Positions 34,600 through 46,614 of a stretch of 64,000 bases of DNA are shown here, one piece after another. The notes under the pieces were generated by a model that worked only from the letters and a program-made list of their open reading frames with translations, did no database searches and was not told where the DNA came from. The DNA comes from Allacma fusca (Eukaryota > Arthropoda > Collembola > Symphypleona > Sminthuridae). Where the stretch lies: positions 49,827,632 to 49,891,631 of the forward strand of contig OX359246.1 in NCBI GenBank assembly GCA_947179485.1, read 5' to 3'. Position numbers and translations under genes: made by a program. How positions within the stretch are numbered: position 1 is the stretch's first letter; each line of letters starts with the position of its first letter.

Positions 34600-37500
34600 C
34601 GGTATAAGCTTCTCACCTGTAACTTCACTTCACTGTAAGTTCTAAAAATTGTGTATGGCATGATGACTCAGGTTAAGTGCAAGAATAAAATATGCCTTGT
34701 TAGGCAAAATAAGAAAATAACAATATTTGATGACATTAGTTTCGTGTGTAAACAGCGATACTAATTTCTTATTATAGTTAAAGAACACTAAATTAAATAT
34801 CAACACAAAAACCGATGAGTATGAGCATAATTTAATAAATGCGAAATTATTTATCAATGAAAGAGGGTATAAATTCCATAGTTGCGGAAACCTTAACACA
34901 GTATAGGTGCTAACTTCATTTTTGGCGTCATTTATTTCGCATCGTCGAATTGGATAACTCAATTTCTCTGACCGATAAAAATATAGTGAAATCCCGCCGG
35001 GTCGATTCATTTCACAATTGCCTATATTTTACTCTGTCTTACTAGACTGTTATCCAGACTAGCTGCTTCCGGGTTCGAATTTGCCCTTTTTCTAAAATTT
35101 TTGAAACATTTTTTGCTTGCTATATTACAGTTTATGAATGTATGAATAATAGGAACTCAAATACTGTCAAATGAATGTTTAAATATTTTACACGATTGAC
35201 GAAAACATTCACTGCTCTACATAATTATTTATTTTTTAGCCTAGTGTTTTAACTTGAAATTTTGACTTAACTGATTAATTTTTTCCTAAAATTTTAGCTA
35301 ACATAACAATTAATGTTGGGTACTGAAGTTTCCACCTTTCCAACAACATTTAACTTTTAAAACATTATGCAATTTAGAAAATCTATCCGGACCAAATAAC
35401 GTCAAGGACATGGGGTTCGCGAATTATTCGCAGTCGTTAAAATAAAATATAACAAAGTTGTAGTCAGAAGACATTCAAACCGTGAGGTCATTTTTTGACG
35501 ATTTTTTAAGTTTTTTTAAAACATTATATGCAATTTTAAACTTCCATAGCCCTAGTCAATATTTTGCCAAGTAGCCCTGGAAATAGGAATTAAAATTCAA
35601 GCAACGGTTGAATACACAACAGGAGAGCAATCATATATTATATATACTGCAGATATTATACATATAGGGTCTAATAAACAACCTAAGAAGATGTCAATTA
35701 GCGCATTTTCTTGAAATATTTTTAAAATGTAAATATTATTAGTACACAGATATCATGTGTTAATTGCATGTTCAATCCATTATTTTCAGTGAATGTCTTA
35801 TCTTTAATGTCTGCTATCGTCAATGTTAATTACTTGTTCATTCTTATATGTTCAGCACTGTCTGTAAAATGTTAGTGCTGTGTACGCAAAAAAGACAACT
35901 ATTCTTGTTTTTGCTTTCATAATTATGATAAAATTGGTAAATGCCTTCGAAAACCTCAAATTTTCATGAAGTATGATGCCTCTATACATCAGCTATAATA
36001 TTGCATGTGACAACACATTAACAGCGAGAAAATAGCAAAATGTAGAAAATTTGCAGTAATGTGGAGAAAATAAACATTTTAACGTACCTCAGTATTTTGA
36101 GTAAACGAAGACAAACACAGGGCAATGTACTTATAATTCTCTAAAATTCTCCCTATGGTGAGCTTTACCGTCACTGCACTACTAATTACAACAATGCATG
36201 GTTAAAAATTGTAGTCAAATTAATTATGACGTAATATGTGACAGGTATATAATTTCAAATAATAATATTAAACCGAAATTATGACGCCGCAACTTAGCAA
36301 CAAAACATTAGTAATTTTAAATCACAACTAGGCAACAATAATACATCAAAAACCAAAAGATAAGTTACTACAACTTTACTCCACCATTAGATTTACAAAC
36401 AACTTAGTTTTAACAAAATGAACTAAACGCTTGCAAATAACTTGTAAACTAGTCTTGCTCTACAATCAAAAGTTTCCTTGAAAGCATATACTTTTAAAAT
36501 TTACGTCACCATTTGATCTATCAGGATAGTAAGCACATTAAATGCATTGTGTTCACATTAATGTATAATAATGTATTTTAATATAACCACAGACGACCGC
36601 TAATACAAAATTACGACTTTGAGGGATTTTCTAATCAATAACTTCGTTTGTAGTAGATTAAATTAAATAGCTTACTTACTAGTTTCTATTTCTACATCGA
36701 GGCATCACTTATATTAATACCACCAGTGGTAACTTTTGACTCATAATTTTGTGTTGTAGTGTTAATTCCATTCTTCATACATGTTATACCTTGTCCAGTT
36801 TTTTAGATGCCGACGGTACAATTAACTTAAGCTAATCTTAGCATTCATATAATGGTACGAATTTATGTCTAGAAACATAACAGTGCCTAACTTATGTTCA
36901 ACCCTTTGCATCAAACACATAAAGGGTGCATGTATAATCATAGACTAAATTACAAGGTGAGAATACATATGTTTGGGCGTTAAACTTTTCCGATTCTAAG
37001 TTGACCTACTTAGGATACATTTGATTTTTAAATTAGCTCCTTATGAGGCACAAAAAAACAGACTAACTGCGAAAACTATTACAATCTATCACTTATCAAC
37101 TTAGCCACTTTTCTTAGGCTTGACACAGTTAACCCCTCTCTCCAAAATAATTATAAATAGTTTCTTCTTCATCTTCAGTTTCTGTATACGGTTGTTCAAA
37201 AAAACGTGACACACTTTCACGCAAATGTACTCATACATAAAAGTTACAAATAATATATTTCTACTAGCCTTCATTATTTAAACTCGCTTTTGAGATAGTA
37301 CATGATTTTTTTCTCAAAATAAATCCAGCTTTTCATGTCGATTACATTACTTAGGTCCAGTGTACAAAACGGAGTTACCGAGTTACCTCTATAACGCACT
37401 GCTGGTAGAATGTCTGATCTGCATCATCCTGTACTTTAAGAAAATCCTTTTACTTCACCATCATTGGTTGTTCCACTTCTGCTTACAAAAAAAATACAAA

Positions 37501-37720
37501 CCGTTAGTTCAATCTAACTACGTTTTTCTATTTTCTGCAAGTGCATACATTTCACTAAGGTACTGTAAAGTCTACTAACTAAAACATATTATATGCGCTT
37601 ATTGTTAAACTGCAGTCAAAACAAAGTTAATAGGAACACTAGACAATTTGCGGTACACCGTAAAACTTCTTATATGAAAAAAAAACGTAGCGTTTTAAGG
37701 TAGCTCATCGTATTTTTATA
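34600..37720. other. AT-rich DNA without recognised genes
   Basis: Only short frames. No splice-bounded exon, terminal repeat or coding motif could be supported. Confidence 0.5.
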
Positions 37721-37727
37721 TAGCATA

Positions 37728-37835
37728 TCGTCGGCTAAACTTGCTAACCGGCTTTCGCGCTCCCGCTACAAACTCTAAAGTGAAACCCGGCCATAATTCC
37801 CCTTTGCTGTAGAGCATACACCTCGGTCCGCAGAG
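37728..37835 (-). mobile_element. Solo arm of TCGTCGGC MITE
   Basis: TA then TCGTCGGCTAAACTTGCTAA, CTCCCGCTACAAACTCTAAA and GTGAAACCCGGCCATAATTC. About 30 bp of the arm is deleted relative to the copy at 5835-7177. Inverted partner absent. Confidence 0.75.
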
Positions 37836-37864
37836 GGGAGAGCAAGCGGGGAATTAATTTAGAA

Positions 37865-38060
37865 ATGGGACTGTTCTGGTCTGTTCTCTGGTTACGAAAG
37901 GACCAATAATTGTATCTGGTCTAAATACCTTGATAGACCAATTAAACCTGGTCCAGCTCAAAAAACAGACCAGAATGTTTGGTCCAGACTTCCAGACCAT
38001 TTGGAACGTTCCAGCTTCCAGCATACATTTCAAATGGTCGGACCAGATTCACCAGATTCA
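37865..38060. repeat. GGTCTGGTCC motif cluster
   Basis: Repeated GGTCTG / CAGACCA / TGGTCCAG units. Same motif set as the delimited element at 56137-56422, so a degraded member of that family. Ends not found. Confidence 0.55.
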
Positions 38061-38494
38061 ATAGATGACCATGTAAGTATTTCCAATTCCCGCGAATAGT
38101 GTAGCATTGCTAAATTGTACAGCATGATACGATCGAGAGACGATACGTTCCACGCTGTATGAAAAATAAAGGAGAGTTCTCAATCTTGTCTCCTGAATCA
38201 TTCACTGTGTCCGCGAAATGGTGATATTTAGTATTGGTTATTAAGGAAGACATTTGTGAAAATTCTGATTCTTAAACCTGAACTGATTGAGGCAATCTAA
38301 TCTAAAGAGACGTCGGTGTGAGGCCAAATCAGACATGTCCAGCCTTCGAATGCTAGCCGACAATGAAGGCTTCATTGAAGGCGGAAGATCAATTTTCCAG
38401 AGAGTTGGGAAGGGAAGGCAGGTTGGCTCAATTCATTCGGGAAGGCTGAATAAGGGCTTCATAATCCTCTCTTCTAATTTGAAGGAGTGGATAG

Positions 38495-38996
38495 CACTGA
38501 TCGGCGCACTCGCGAGTTTTGAGAGCAAAACTCGCACTCAGAACTCAAAATTTGAGTGCCGAGTGTGAGACCCGCGGCATTCTGAGCAGAACTCAGTTTG
38601 TGAGGTCGAGAGCCATAAAAATAGACTACAGTCATTGAGCGAGAGTGTGATAGCAGTATTTGGAACCCATCTACGCTTACAAATTTAGTACATTTCGCCT
38701 GCATTTAGCGTTTTGATGATTACATTTCCGCTAAAAATGTGAGCTATCGTCAGTACAGTGGACGGCTTCAGCGTTATTCTTTTGCGGATTCCTTGAAATG
38801 GCGCTAATTTTAATTTGTTACTGAGAGTTCCTGAGTGCGAGTTTGAGTGCAAGATTTCATCATGGTCACTCATGAGTGCGAGTGCGAGCTCTTGTTTGAT
38901 TCGGAATTTGAGTTCCTGAGTGAGTTCTGAGTTCCGTTTAGAGACTCCTAGCGCTCGTGAGTGCGAGATCGAGTTCAAAAATTTTGCCGATCAGTG
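38495..38996. mobile_element. hAT-like MITE (GAGTGCGAG family)
   Basis: CACTGATCGGC at both ends as inverted repeats, exact target octamer GTGGATAG (38487-38494, 38997-39004), which fits nTnnnnAn. Subterminal ACTCGCACTC / GAGTGCGAG units at both sides. 502 bp, no ORF of note. Confidence 0.92.
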
Positions 38997-39261
38997 GTGG
39001 ATAGTGATAGTGAAGGTGATGGTATCAAATATTCGCGCGCTCTAGACGCATCGACGACCATAGCGCTGCGGAGCTAGCTATTGCATGTAACTATTTACTG
39101 CCATCCCAAATTACATTTGCCTTGCTGAGCCGGCAAATGCTGGCTGTGCAGTGCTCGTATTAGTACAGTTTCTTAAGTTTAATACAAGGACGTAGCATAC
39201 GAACTTGACATTGAAGGGGAACATTGTAATTTACTACAGACGTTCATTGGGAGGGAGTTAC

Positions 39262-39438
39262 ATATGTATCTTATGGAATTTGCTACACGGAGGTAAATAA
39301 GGAATTTGCTACACAGAGGCCACTTATGAAATTAACTAGTGAGGCCACTTATGGACTTAACTACAGGGAGGTCACTTAGGCAATTAATTAAAGGGAGGCC
39401 ACATATGAAATTAAAACAGGGAGGCCACATATGAACTT
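39262..39438 (+). repeat. Short tandem array, unit about 29 bp
   Basis: GAGGCCACTTATGAAATTAA-type unit, about six diverged copies, with ATGGAATTTGCTACACGGAG at its left end. The latter phrase also occurs at 26859-26881, beside the pogo-like element. Confidence 0.75.
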
Positions 39439-39477
39439 AGCTTGCGTCCTCCTTGGTTAAATCCAACCCTGGTATTT

Positions 39478-41278
39478 GGTATTTTTCTCGCCGTATATGT
39501 TTCAAGATATTTTGTATTTCGTCAGCACCAACATTTCTACTGTATTTTGTATTTCGTATTTTTAAGATCAATGAGCGTTATGATATTTTGTATTTATTTA
39601 TCTTGTAACGTTATCCGTCTCGTATTCCAAATACAAAATACAATTTCAAACTTACTGTACATAGCCCTGGCAACTGCCAAAGTTGTGTCACATGTTCAAA
39701 CAAATATTTTAAAGATAAAAGCACTAATTTGAAACACTTTGAAACCAATTCTTCAGCGGTTTTGGTTTGTTGCAATCCTTACTGGATAAATACATTATAT
39801 TCATTGTATGTATGTATGTATGTGGGGTCATACAAAAATTAGTGACGCCAACATAAAAGCAGTGATAAGTTAGCCAGGAGTTATGAGATTATTCGTTTTA
39901 AGGAAAAATATTCTGTATCTAGAGTCATGTTATTTACTTTGATCTACACAGATGAACAGTTCTAAACTCTAATCACGCGCCTGTTACCTTACGTTTCCTG
40001 AATAATTTTCGGATACCTAATTATTTTAAATTGTTCAAGATATTGTGCTTGACAGAGCTTCTATTGGGGACAAAATTATTGTCCCGTCCCCGTCCCGTCC
40101 CGTCCCGATATTTTTTAAAAACGTTTGTCCCCAGTCCCGTCCCGTCAATCGGGACACGGGGACAAAAACCATGTCCCCGTCCCGTCCCCAAAAATTTTTA
40201 AAAACCTTGTCCCCGGTCCCGTCCCGAAAGTCGGGACATGGGGACAAAAATCTTGTCCCCGTCCCGTCCCCAAAATTTTTAAAACACGTTGTCCCCGTCC
40301 CGTCCCCAAAATTTTTAAAACACGTTATCCCCGTCCCGTCCCCAAAATTTAAAAAAAATATTGTCCCCGGTCCTGAAAATCGTGGCATGTGAACAAAATT
40401 CCTGTACCGTCCCGATAATTACTGAAAACAGTTGTCGACATTCTCATACCGAAAATCCGAACATGAGGAAAATTTCGTACAAACAATATTTATACCAAAC
40501 ACATAAAAACACATTTATAGAATCGTGGCTTCAAGATTCTTCCTGAATTTTTTGAGCAACAAGCCTCATTTTCTACAACCTAAAATCAAATGTCTTACAT
40601 TCGGTGAAATAGTGTTCACAGAATAGTTTACTCATGAGCATTAAAGCTGAAACGTTATCCTTGTTCTGCTATGCTTGCTCGTCCCGTCACGTTATATACA
40701 CGACCAAAAAGCATGTCGCGAATATAATGGGAACAATTATTTTTGTCCCCGTCCCGTCCCGAATATAGTGGGGACAATTTGTTTTGTCCCCGTCCCGTCC
40801 CTGATATAATGGGGACAATTTCTTTTGTCCCCGTCCCGTCCCGAATATAATTGGGACAATTTTTTTGTACCCGTCCCGTCCCGATTACGACATGGGGACA
40901 ATTATTTTGTCCCCGGGGACGTCCCGTCCCGGTCCGCCCAGTGTCCCGACGTCCCGTCCCCGTCCCCGGCAGAAGCTCTGGTGCTTGAGAGAATACAGTT
41001 ACATCTCAGACGTATACTTTGAGATAAATTTGAAAGTATTTTCAATATGTATTTTGCATTTCAAATACGGTATTTTCATTTCGCATTTTCGTTTTTGTTG
41101 GAGGCAAAATATTTTATCTTGTATCTTGGAAAAATTCCTACGGATATTTGTATTTTATTTGGTATCTTAACTAAGTTGTTCCTAGTGTCTGTTCTTTATG
41201 TTTGTATTTTAATGTTTCTGGAAATGTATTTGTAATTTGTATTTTAATAATAAATTTCATGTATTTTCCACACCTCTG
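39478..41278. mobile_element. GTATTT-rich hAT-like element, interrupted
   Basis: GTATTTTGTATTTCG-type motifs fill 39478-39650 and 40990-41278. The right end CCACACCTCTG resembles the terminus CAGAGATGTG of the element at 51465-53510. The left end is not defined. It contains the GTCCCG MITE. Confidence 0.5.
40053..40980. mobile_element. hAT-like MITE (GTCCCCGTCCCG family)
   Basis: CAGAGCTTCTATTGGGGAC and, inverted, CAGAGCTTCTGCCGGGGAC. Exact octamer GTGCTTGA on both sides (40045-40052, 40981-40988). Long arrays of GTCCCCGTCCCGTCCC at both ends around an AT-rich core. All ORFs here are products of the array. Confidence 0.93.
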
Positions 41279-41682
41279 TATAAATATAGGCTGACTATTG
41301 TTAATTTTAAACTTATATAGAGATTTAACATGGGATTTTATCAGGTATATTATATGGAATTTCCACGGGGACGCACCAGGGAAATTACATGGCACAAGTA
41401 GTGGAATTCATTGTGGGTTGTACCGTGGTATAAATCCATTGTACAAGTCATTAACTGAACCGCAAAATGACAACGTTAAAGGGCACGTTATAAGACTGGT
41501 TGTTTGGTTTAGAGTGGGGTTTTGGACGAATGGAAGAACTGCCAAATATGTAATTAGTATTAATTGAAGACAAAATGGTGGCGACAACGACAAATCATGT
41601 AAGTTGTACATACATAGTTATTACATTACTACTTACATGCTTTCTCATTGTTAGCACCTTTCTTCCTTCAATTAGTACTAAC

Positions 41683-42570
41683 CAGGGATGGCAAATACGA
41701 TATTGGCGAGACGATAATATCGCAAATATCGCCAAATTTACTTGCGATACTGATGGCGATAATTATCGTAAACATCATCGATAATATCGGCATATCGGTA
41801 TCGCGTTTATATCCGAATGGGGCTAATGGCAACAACTTGCAGGTACTTGTGTAAACTCAGGAGGAAAGGGATGTTTCAAGGAGCGGTCCCTGCTTAAACA
41901 TTTTATAATTAACTAGTACCATTTTATTACATATCGTAGTGTGCGCACATTCTCTATGATTTCATCCAGCTTTTCGCATTGTAATTCATGAGCCACGTTC
42001 TGTCTCCAGCCATATCTTTATAGTCTAAGTGCATCAGGAATTTCTAATCGTAAAAATTGGAAGTGGCATTTATTATTGATTTTAATTGCGTTTGCAATTC
42101 CCTTGTGTCACATAATAATAATATATCTCATCTCACAAAATTAATTCCAACCTAATCTGGAACTTCTTTAATAATAACTGATATCTTTGGGCACGGGTTG
42201 CCGTGTAACTAATAAGTTATTAGTTTCTAGCTGGGTAATTGTAATTCAGAATTTGGATATTCTACACATGTTAATTAAACAAGCTTAAATTTCTGAAACT
42301 TTTGTTCTTTCAGGCAATTAGCTATAAGACATTTTTGGCCGGATTTATTAATCAACCATTGTTTGCATAATTTTTGATCATAAATTAATGCCACTGTCAT
42401 CATGTCTTCAAAATAAATATCATTGGCTATTTTCACGTTCCTTGTGGTAGAATTCAAGTGCTAGCTAGAATATTGGCGATATATCGGCGATATACGATAT
42501 ATCGCCATTTGCAAATTTACCGATACCGATATTTGCGATATGAGTCAAGTGGCGATATTTGCCACCCCTA
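41683..42570. mobile_element. hAT-like element, GCGATAT family, second copy
   Basis: CAGGGATGGCAAATACGATA and, inverted, TAGGGGTGGCAAATATCGCC, with subterminal GATAATATCG units. Same family as 32470-34533. The target octamers (GTACTAAC / GTTCCTAT) no longer match well, so this is an older copy. Confidence 0.75.
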
Positions 42571-42806
42571 GTTCCTATATCTAACATAATCACACCAGAT
42601 ATCCATATATTCGGGGGCATTAAGGATGAAGGCACTGCTGCTCACCAAGTTTTAATTATTCTATTCTGTTTACAACTAAGTCTTGTATATTCAAGTCCTA
42701 TTATATTCTGCTAAAGGTTTTGCTCCTTAAGTGCACGTTTATAGAATAGGTCGAGCATGTCCGAAGTGTAAACAAAGCTTTCACAGCGGATTCGATTGTT
42801 ACTAAA

Positions 42807-43030
42807 AAGCCGGGTTTTCATCCGGTCTTAAAACCATTTAAAGATTGGGTTTCTAGCGGGTTCGGGTCGTCAAAAATTTTGGAGATCGGGTTTTTAACGG
42901 GTTCGGGCTTTATAAAATTTAAGGTGCATAAAACGGAATATAAAATATTGCGGGCCGGATCGGGCTAATATAGTCTTTGCTCGGGTTTCTTCCGGGTTCG
43001 GGCCTGTAGTCAAGTCCGAACCCCACCTCT
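42807..43030. repeat. GGGTTCGGG motif cluster
   Basis: CGGGTTCGGG units near 42850-42910 and 42970-43005, ending GTCCGAACCCCACCTCTA, which looks like the right end of a further hAT-type element. Left end absent. Confidence 0.5.
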
Positions 43031-43783
43031 ATCCTGCACTCATTTTACCTGTTACTCCTCCATGGTTTATAACTAATTCTTTTGCTGCTTATTATTTTAA
43101 TAAATATAGAATTCTTATTCAAGTATTGAATCTGTTAGGTACCCTAAAACAATGGAATACAGATCATCCGAAAAAATATTTCTGCGGAACTACGCCAGCT
43201 ATGTGCTTTTCGAAAAATTACCATCACAAACTTTAATTAAACACATGGGCAATTTTGAGTTATTTTTTGCCGATGGTCCATTAGTTTTAATTATGTTCTC
43301 TGATAATTTTAGTTACTTTCTATTAGTATTTTATCTTGCTTATAAGACGGTGGCTCAAATCCGTAGTAGCTCTACAGTATGATAACTACCTGTCGGGAAG
43401 GGTCACCTGGAGGCTTTCCGCGGATACTGAGCTATTACTTCTACTACGATGGGTAAATAAATTTTTGAGCTTTTGGTGATCAAAGTCAGTACAAATTCAT
43501 AAGTTAGAACGGGTGTCTTGTGCTGAAAATATTTTTAGGCACCCAGCATTGTTAGCTCCAGCTAATACTGTATGCTGGCCTGTAAATTGCTGAAGCCCTA
43601 ATTAAAACCAGCCCCTGAAGCCTGTTTTTTCGCTCAAAATAGTAGGAGCGAAGAGTACACTATGAGCTTCACCTCAGTATGTGGATGTGGATAACAATGA
43701 CATAATGCAAGCATTTGTCACGATTTTCTCACCTTACTTCATTTTCTGCAGGCAACAATAGAACGAGTAAAGTTATTGAGTAG

Positions 43784-44389
43784 TAGAGCTTCCTTCGGGT
43801 TTCCGAAATCCCGAAGTTCCGTGTTCGGAAACGGAACGGAACAATTTCGGAACATTCTTTTTGTTCCGTCATTGAATCGGGACAAAACCGGAACATGAGC
43901 ACTTGTACCGATGATATTGGGACCGGGACAGTTCACAGCATCGGTACGAAAACTGTCACATAAAATTTATGCCATCGGAAAGCGGAATAGTTCTGTTCCG
44001 TTCCGTTCCGATACCGGTACAGTTAATGAAGTGTCCTTACTTTTTTAAAATACAGAAAGGAATTATTTATAATCAAATATCAAACTTGAACATAAATATT
44101 GTTGTAGAAATATTACAGGTAGTGCAAATTGCATTTCATGTACATGTAATAAAAAATCCCGGGATGCTTCGGAACGGAACGGGTTCGGAACAGAAAAACC
44201 AGCATAATCCGGAACGGAACACAAACTGTGACGGAAACAAAAATTTACTTCTTTGTTCCGAACGATTTCATTTAAAATATTCCGATGTCCCGACAGTCGG
44301 AACGGAACCGGGAACAATATTATTTGTAGGTTTCGGAACGGAACGGAATTTTCTACGGAACAAAAATTTTGAACACGTTGGAAGCTCTA
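43784..44389. mobile_element. hAT-like MITE (GGAACGGAAC family)
   Basis: TAGAGCTTCC...GGAAGCTCTA termini, exact octamer TTGAGTAG (43776-43783, 44390-44397), which fits nTnnnnAn. GGAACGGAAC / GTTCCGTTCCG arrays at both ends. Its terminus TAGAGCTTCC resembles CAGAGCTTCT of the GTCCCG family. Confidence 0.93.
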
Positions 44390-44559
44390 TTGAGTAGACC
44401 CAAACTTGCAGAAATAAGTCATCTTTGATTACATCTTTTAAGTTCCAGGAAATAAGCAATATGGTCATTGGCCATACTTTGAGCCTAAATATCAAGCACT
44501 CAATCGCCTTGCATAATGCAGACTTATGGGCACCGACTGTATTTCTTTAAAGAATCACT

Positions 44560-45240
44560 ACGAACTTGCAAAGTACCTACAAAATGGAAAACTGGCTATA
44601 TAATTCCAATACTTAAATCACCAAAAAACTTCTGATTATGAATTAACGTCTATTAAACAAAATATGTATGGAAAAGTATTGGCTTTGTTTTTAGGAATTT
44701 GTAATACTGAATGTGTTGCATAAATAAATGAGAATCTAATCAATTTTGTACAATTAAATGCTCCCTAACCTCGCAATACCTGCACATTAGCTGCATTTAG
44801 CAAGGTTTGCCTTGCTAACTTTATTTCGAAAAACAATGACAAGACTTATATTTTTATTATTTAATAATACTACTTCTGGATCCTAAGAAAGTTTTTGGTT
44901 TTGTAGACCATAATGTACTGACTAAAGAATTAATTTATTTAGAAGTTGTTTCAAATTATGTACTATGGATAGCTGATTTTCTTAGAAATTGCTCTCCAAT
45001 AGGCATGCCAGAATTCCAGATTCTGAAATGAGGACAATTTTAAGATTGTATATATTGTTTCCCCCCACAAAACCACAAAAATAATCGCTTAAAAAATCAA
45101 AAAATTGAATTGATTTTAAACCGAGTTAGTGCCAGACACATGATGCTAATAAACGTCTTCCACTAATCGCAGCTGTGGTTCTACTCTAAATCCCCAGTAC
45201 AAAATGAACATGGCTAAATATTTTAAGAACTTGGGACTTG
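44560..45240 (+). pseudogene. LINE RT remnant
   Basis: KVPTKWKTGYIIPILKSPKN (44575), NTCTLAAFSKVCLANFISKN and PKKVFGFVDHNVLTKELIYL then YVLWIADFLRN (44880-44990), matching the fingers and 'AFDSVDH..L' palm entry of LINE RTs. Stops throughout. 45240-46260 has no further clear coding sequence. Confidence 0.65.
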
Positions 45241-46259
45241 TGATAATGCGAAAAAACAGCTGGAGTACATCGACATTCTAAATTCGTAACTTAAAAATCA
45301 TTCATGACATGAACAGCCTTGTAGCAGAAATGAGAATTGTAGCATTAATTCTACCGAAGATTAAAAGTATTCATAAGGTAAGTATTCAGCTTCTAACTAG
45401 AACTATAGAGTAGCAAAGACTATTAGATATCTTATTTCTCTAAACTTTCAAAAGTTTTTTTCAGTAATTTTCTGATCAAAACCGAACACCGAACGGAGGA
45501 CATTTCCTCTGTGGGGTGTCGTTTAAAGATTTACGTTCAAGTTTTTACGGTGGTGCATCGCAAATTATCTACTCAATCCAGCCATTCCAGCCAAGGAACA
45601 GAAAAACAAAAATTACAAAGAAAGTTCCACTTTCTCTCCGGTTTACAGTAGGAAACAAAAAACGTTACTGGAGAAAAACTACGAAGCTTCTAAAGTTTTT
45701 GCTTCATCTATTAACGCTTCCCAAAACTCTACATTATTTGACCTGACCAAACTTTTAAAAGGATCAGTTTGGTTACATTATTAATCCTCTCTTTTCAGGG
45801 AAGTCAGATGATAAGAAAACCTTGACTTATTGTTAGCACACAGAAACGGGTGTGACTTGATGCTGCTCGTTAAGCTTACAATAATTCAACCACATATAAC
45901 AGGCTGCTTAGGCAGAGTGTAGACAAGCGTACTCGAAGGAATCACATTAAAAGAATACAACAAACTTTATGCTTGCATTATTAAGACAACTGCGAGTAGT
46001 TATAAGTGCAGGAAATTGAGTTGTAATTAGGAAAAGAATTATTACTGTTTATAGAACAAAATTATGTTGCTGCTATGTTCACGAACAAACATTCGACAGA
46101 TGGGTTTCAAAATTGCAAGCTCAAAATATATTGTACTAGCCTGGATAACAAGTTTATTCCCAGTCAGCTTGTGTGTTTAAAAAGTAATTGCAAATAAAAA
46201 CAGATTTTCAAGACGATTTTTTGATATTTCCAGCTTCACTACAATTTAGAGAAACCAGA

Positions 46260-46265
46260 TTTATT
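46260..46265 (-). terminator. Candidate Khc polyadenylation signal
   Basis: AATAAA on the minus strand, about 270 bases past the Khc stop. It is the nearest canonical hexamer I noticed; AT-rich DNA makes chance matches common. Confidence 0.35.
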
Positions 46266-46531
46266 AAATAAATCGAAGAAGTCGATAAGTTGAACCTCAC
46301 CTGCTCTGATTTTTCACCGAAAATTAAGCTTCAAAGAACCTCACATCTTGCCTTTCAAGACAAATTCAAAAGTAACGAATAACGAAGACAGTACTACGAA
46401 ATTAGCGTTGTAGTTAATTCAGACAAACCAGCAAACCTTGATGAATATCTACCTTTCGTAGACGGTTTAAACAGAAACTACGTTGCAAGAATACATGAAA
46501 AATTGCAGCAGCTGTTTCTAAACATCAGAAA

Positions 46532-46614
46532 CTAACCTTTGTGTCCCGGAGCGATTGTTCCTCCGCCACGAATACCAACAGGAACATGAGGTTGTCCAGC
46601 TCGAATGGGTTTAG
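46532..46614 (-). CDS. Khc: Khc terminal exon with IAK tail
   Basis: Completes AKPIRAGQ (auto-inhibitory IAK segment that folds back on the motors), then [19 protein letters not shown] and TAG. The acceptor is CCGTAG. The AAAGGTTAGT around the stop also fits a splice donor (AAAG|GTTAGT), so a longer isoform with a further 3' exon is possible. Confidence 0.88.

Noticed and set aside
39800-39825. Short GTAT microsatellite as possible LINE tail
   Set aside because: No poly(A) signal or coding remnant precedes it, so it is only a simple repeat.
40035-40392. Overlapping ORFs on both strands rich in Pro/Ser/Arg or Gly/Asp
   Set aside because: They translate the GTCCCCGTCCCG array of a hAT-like MITE.
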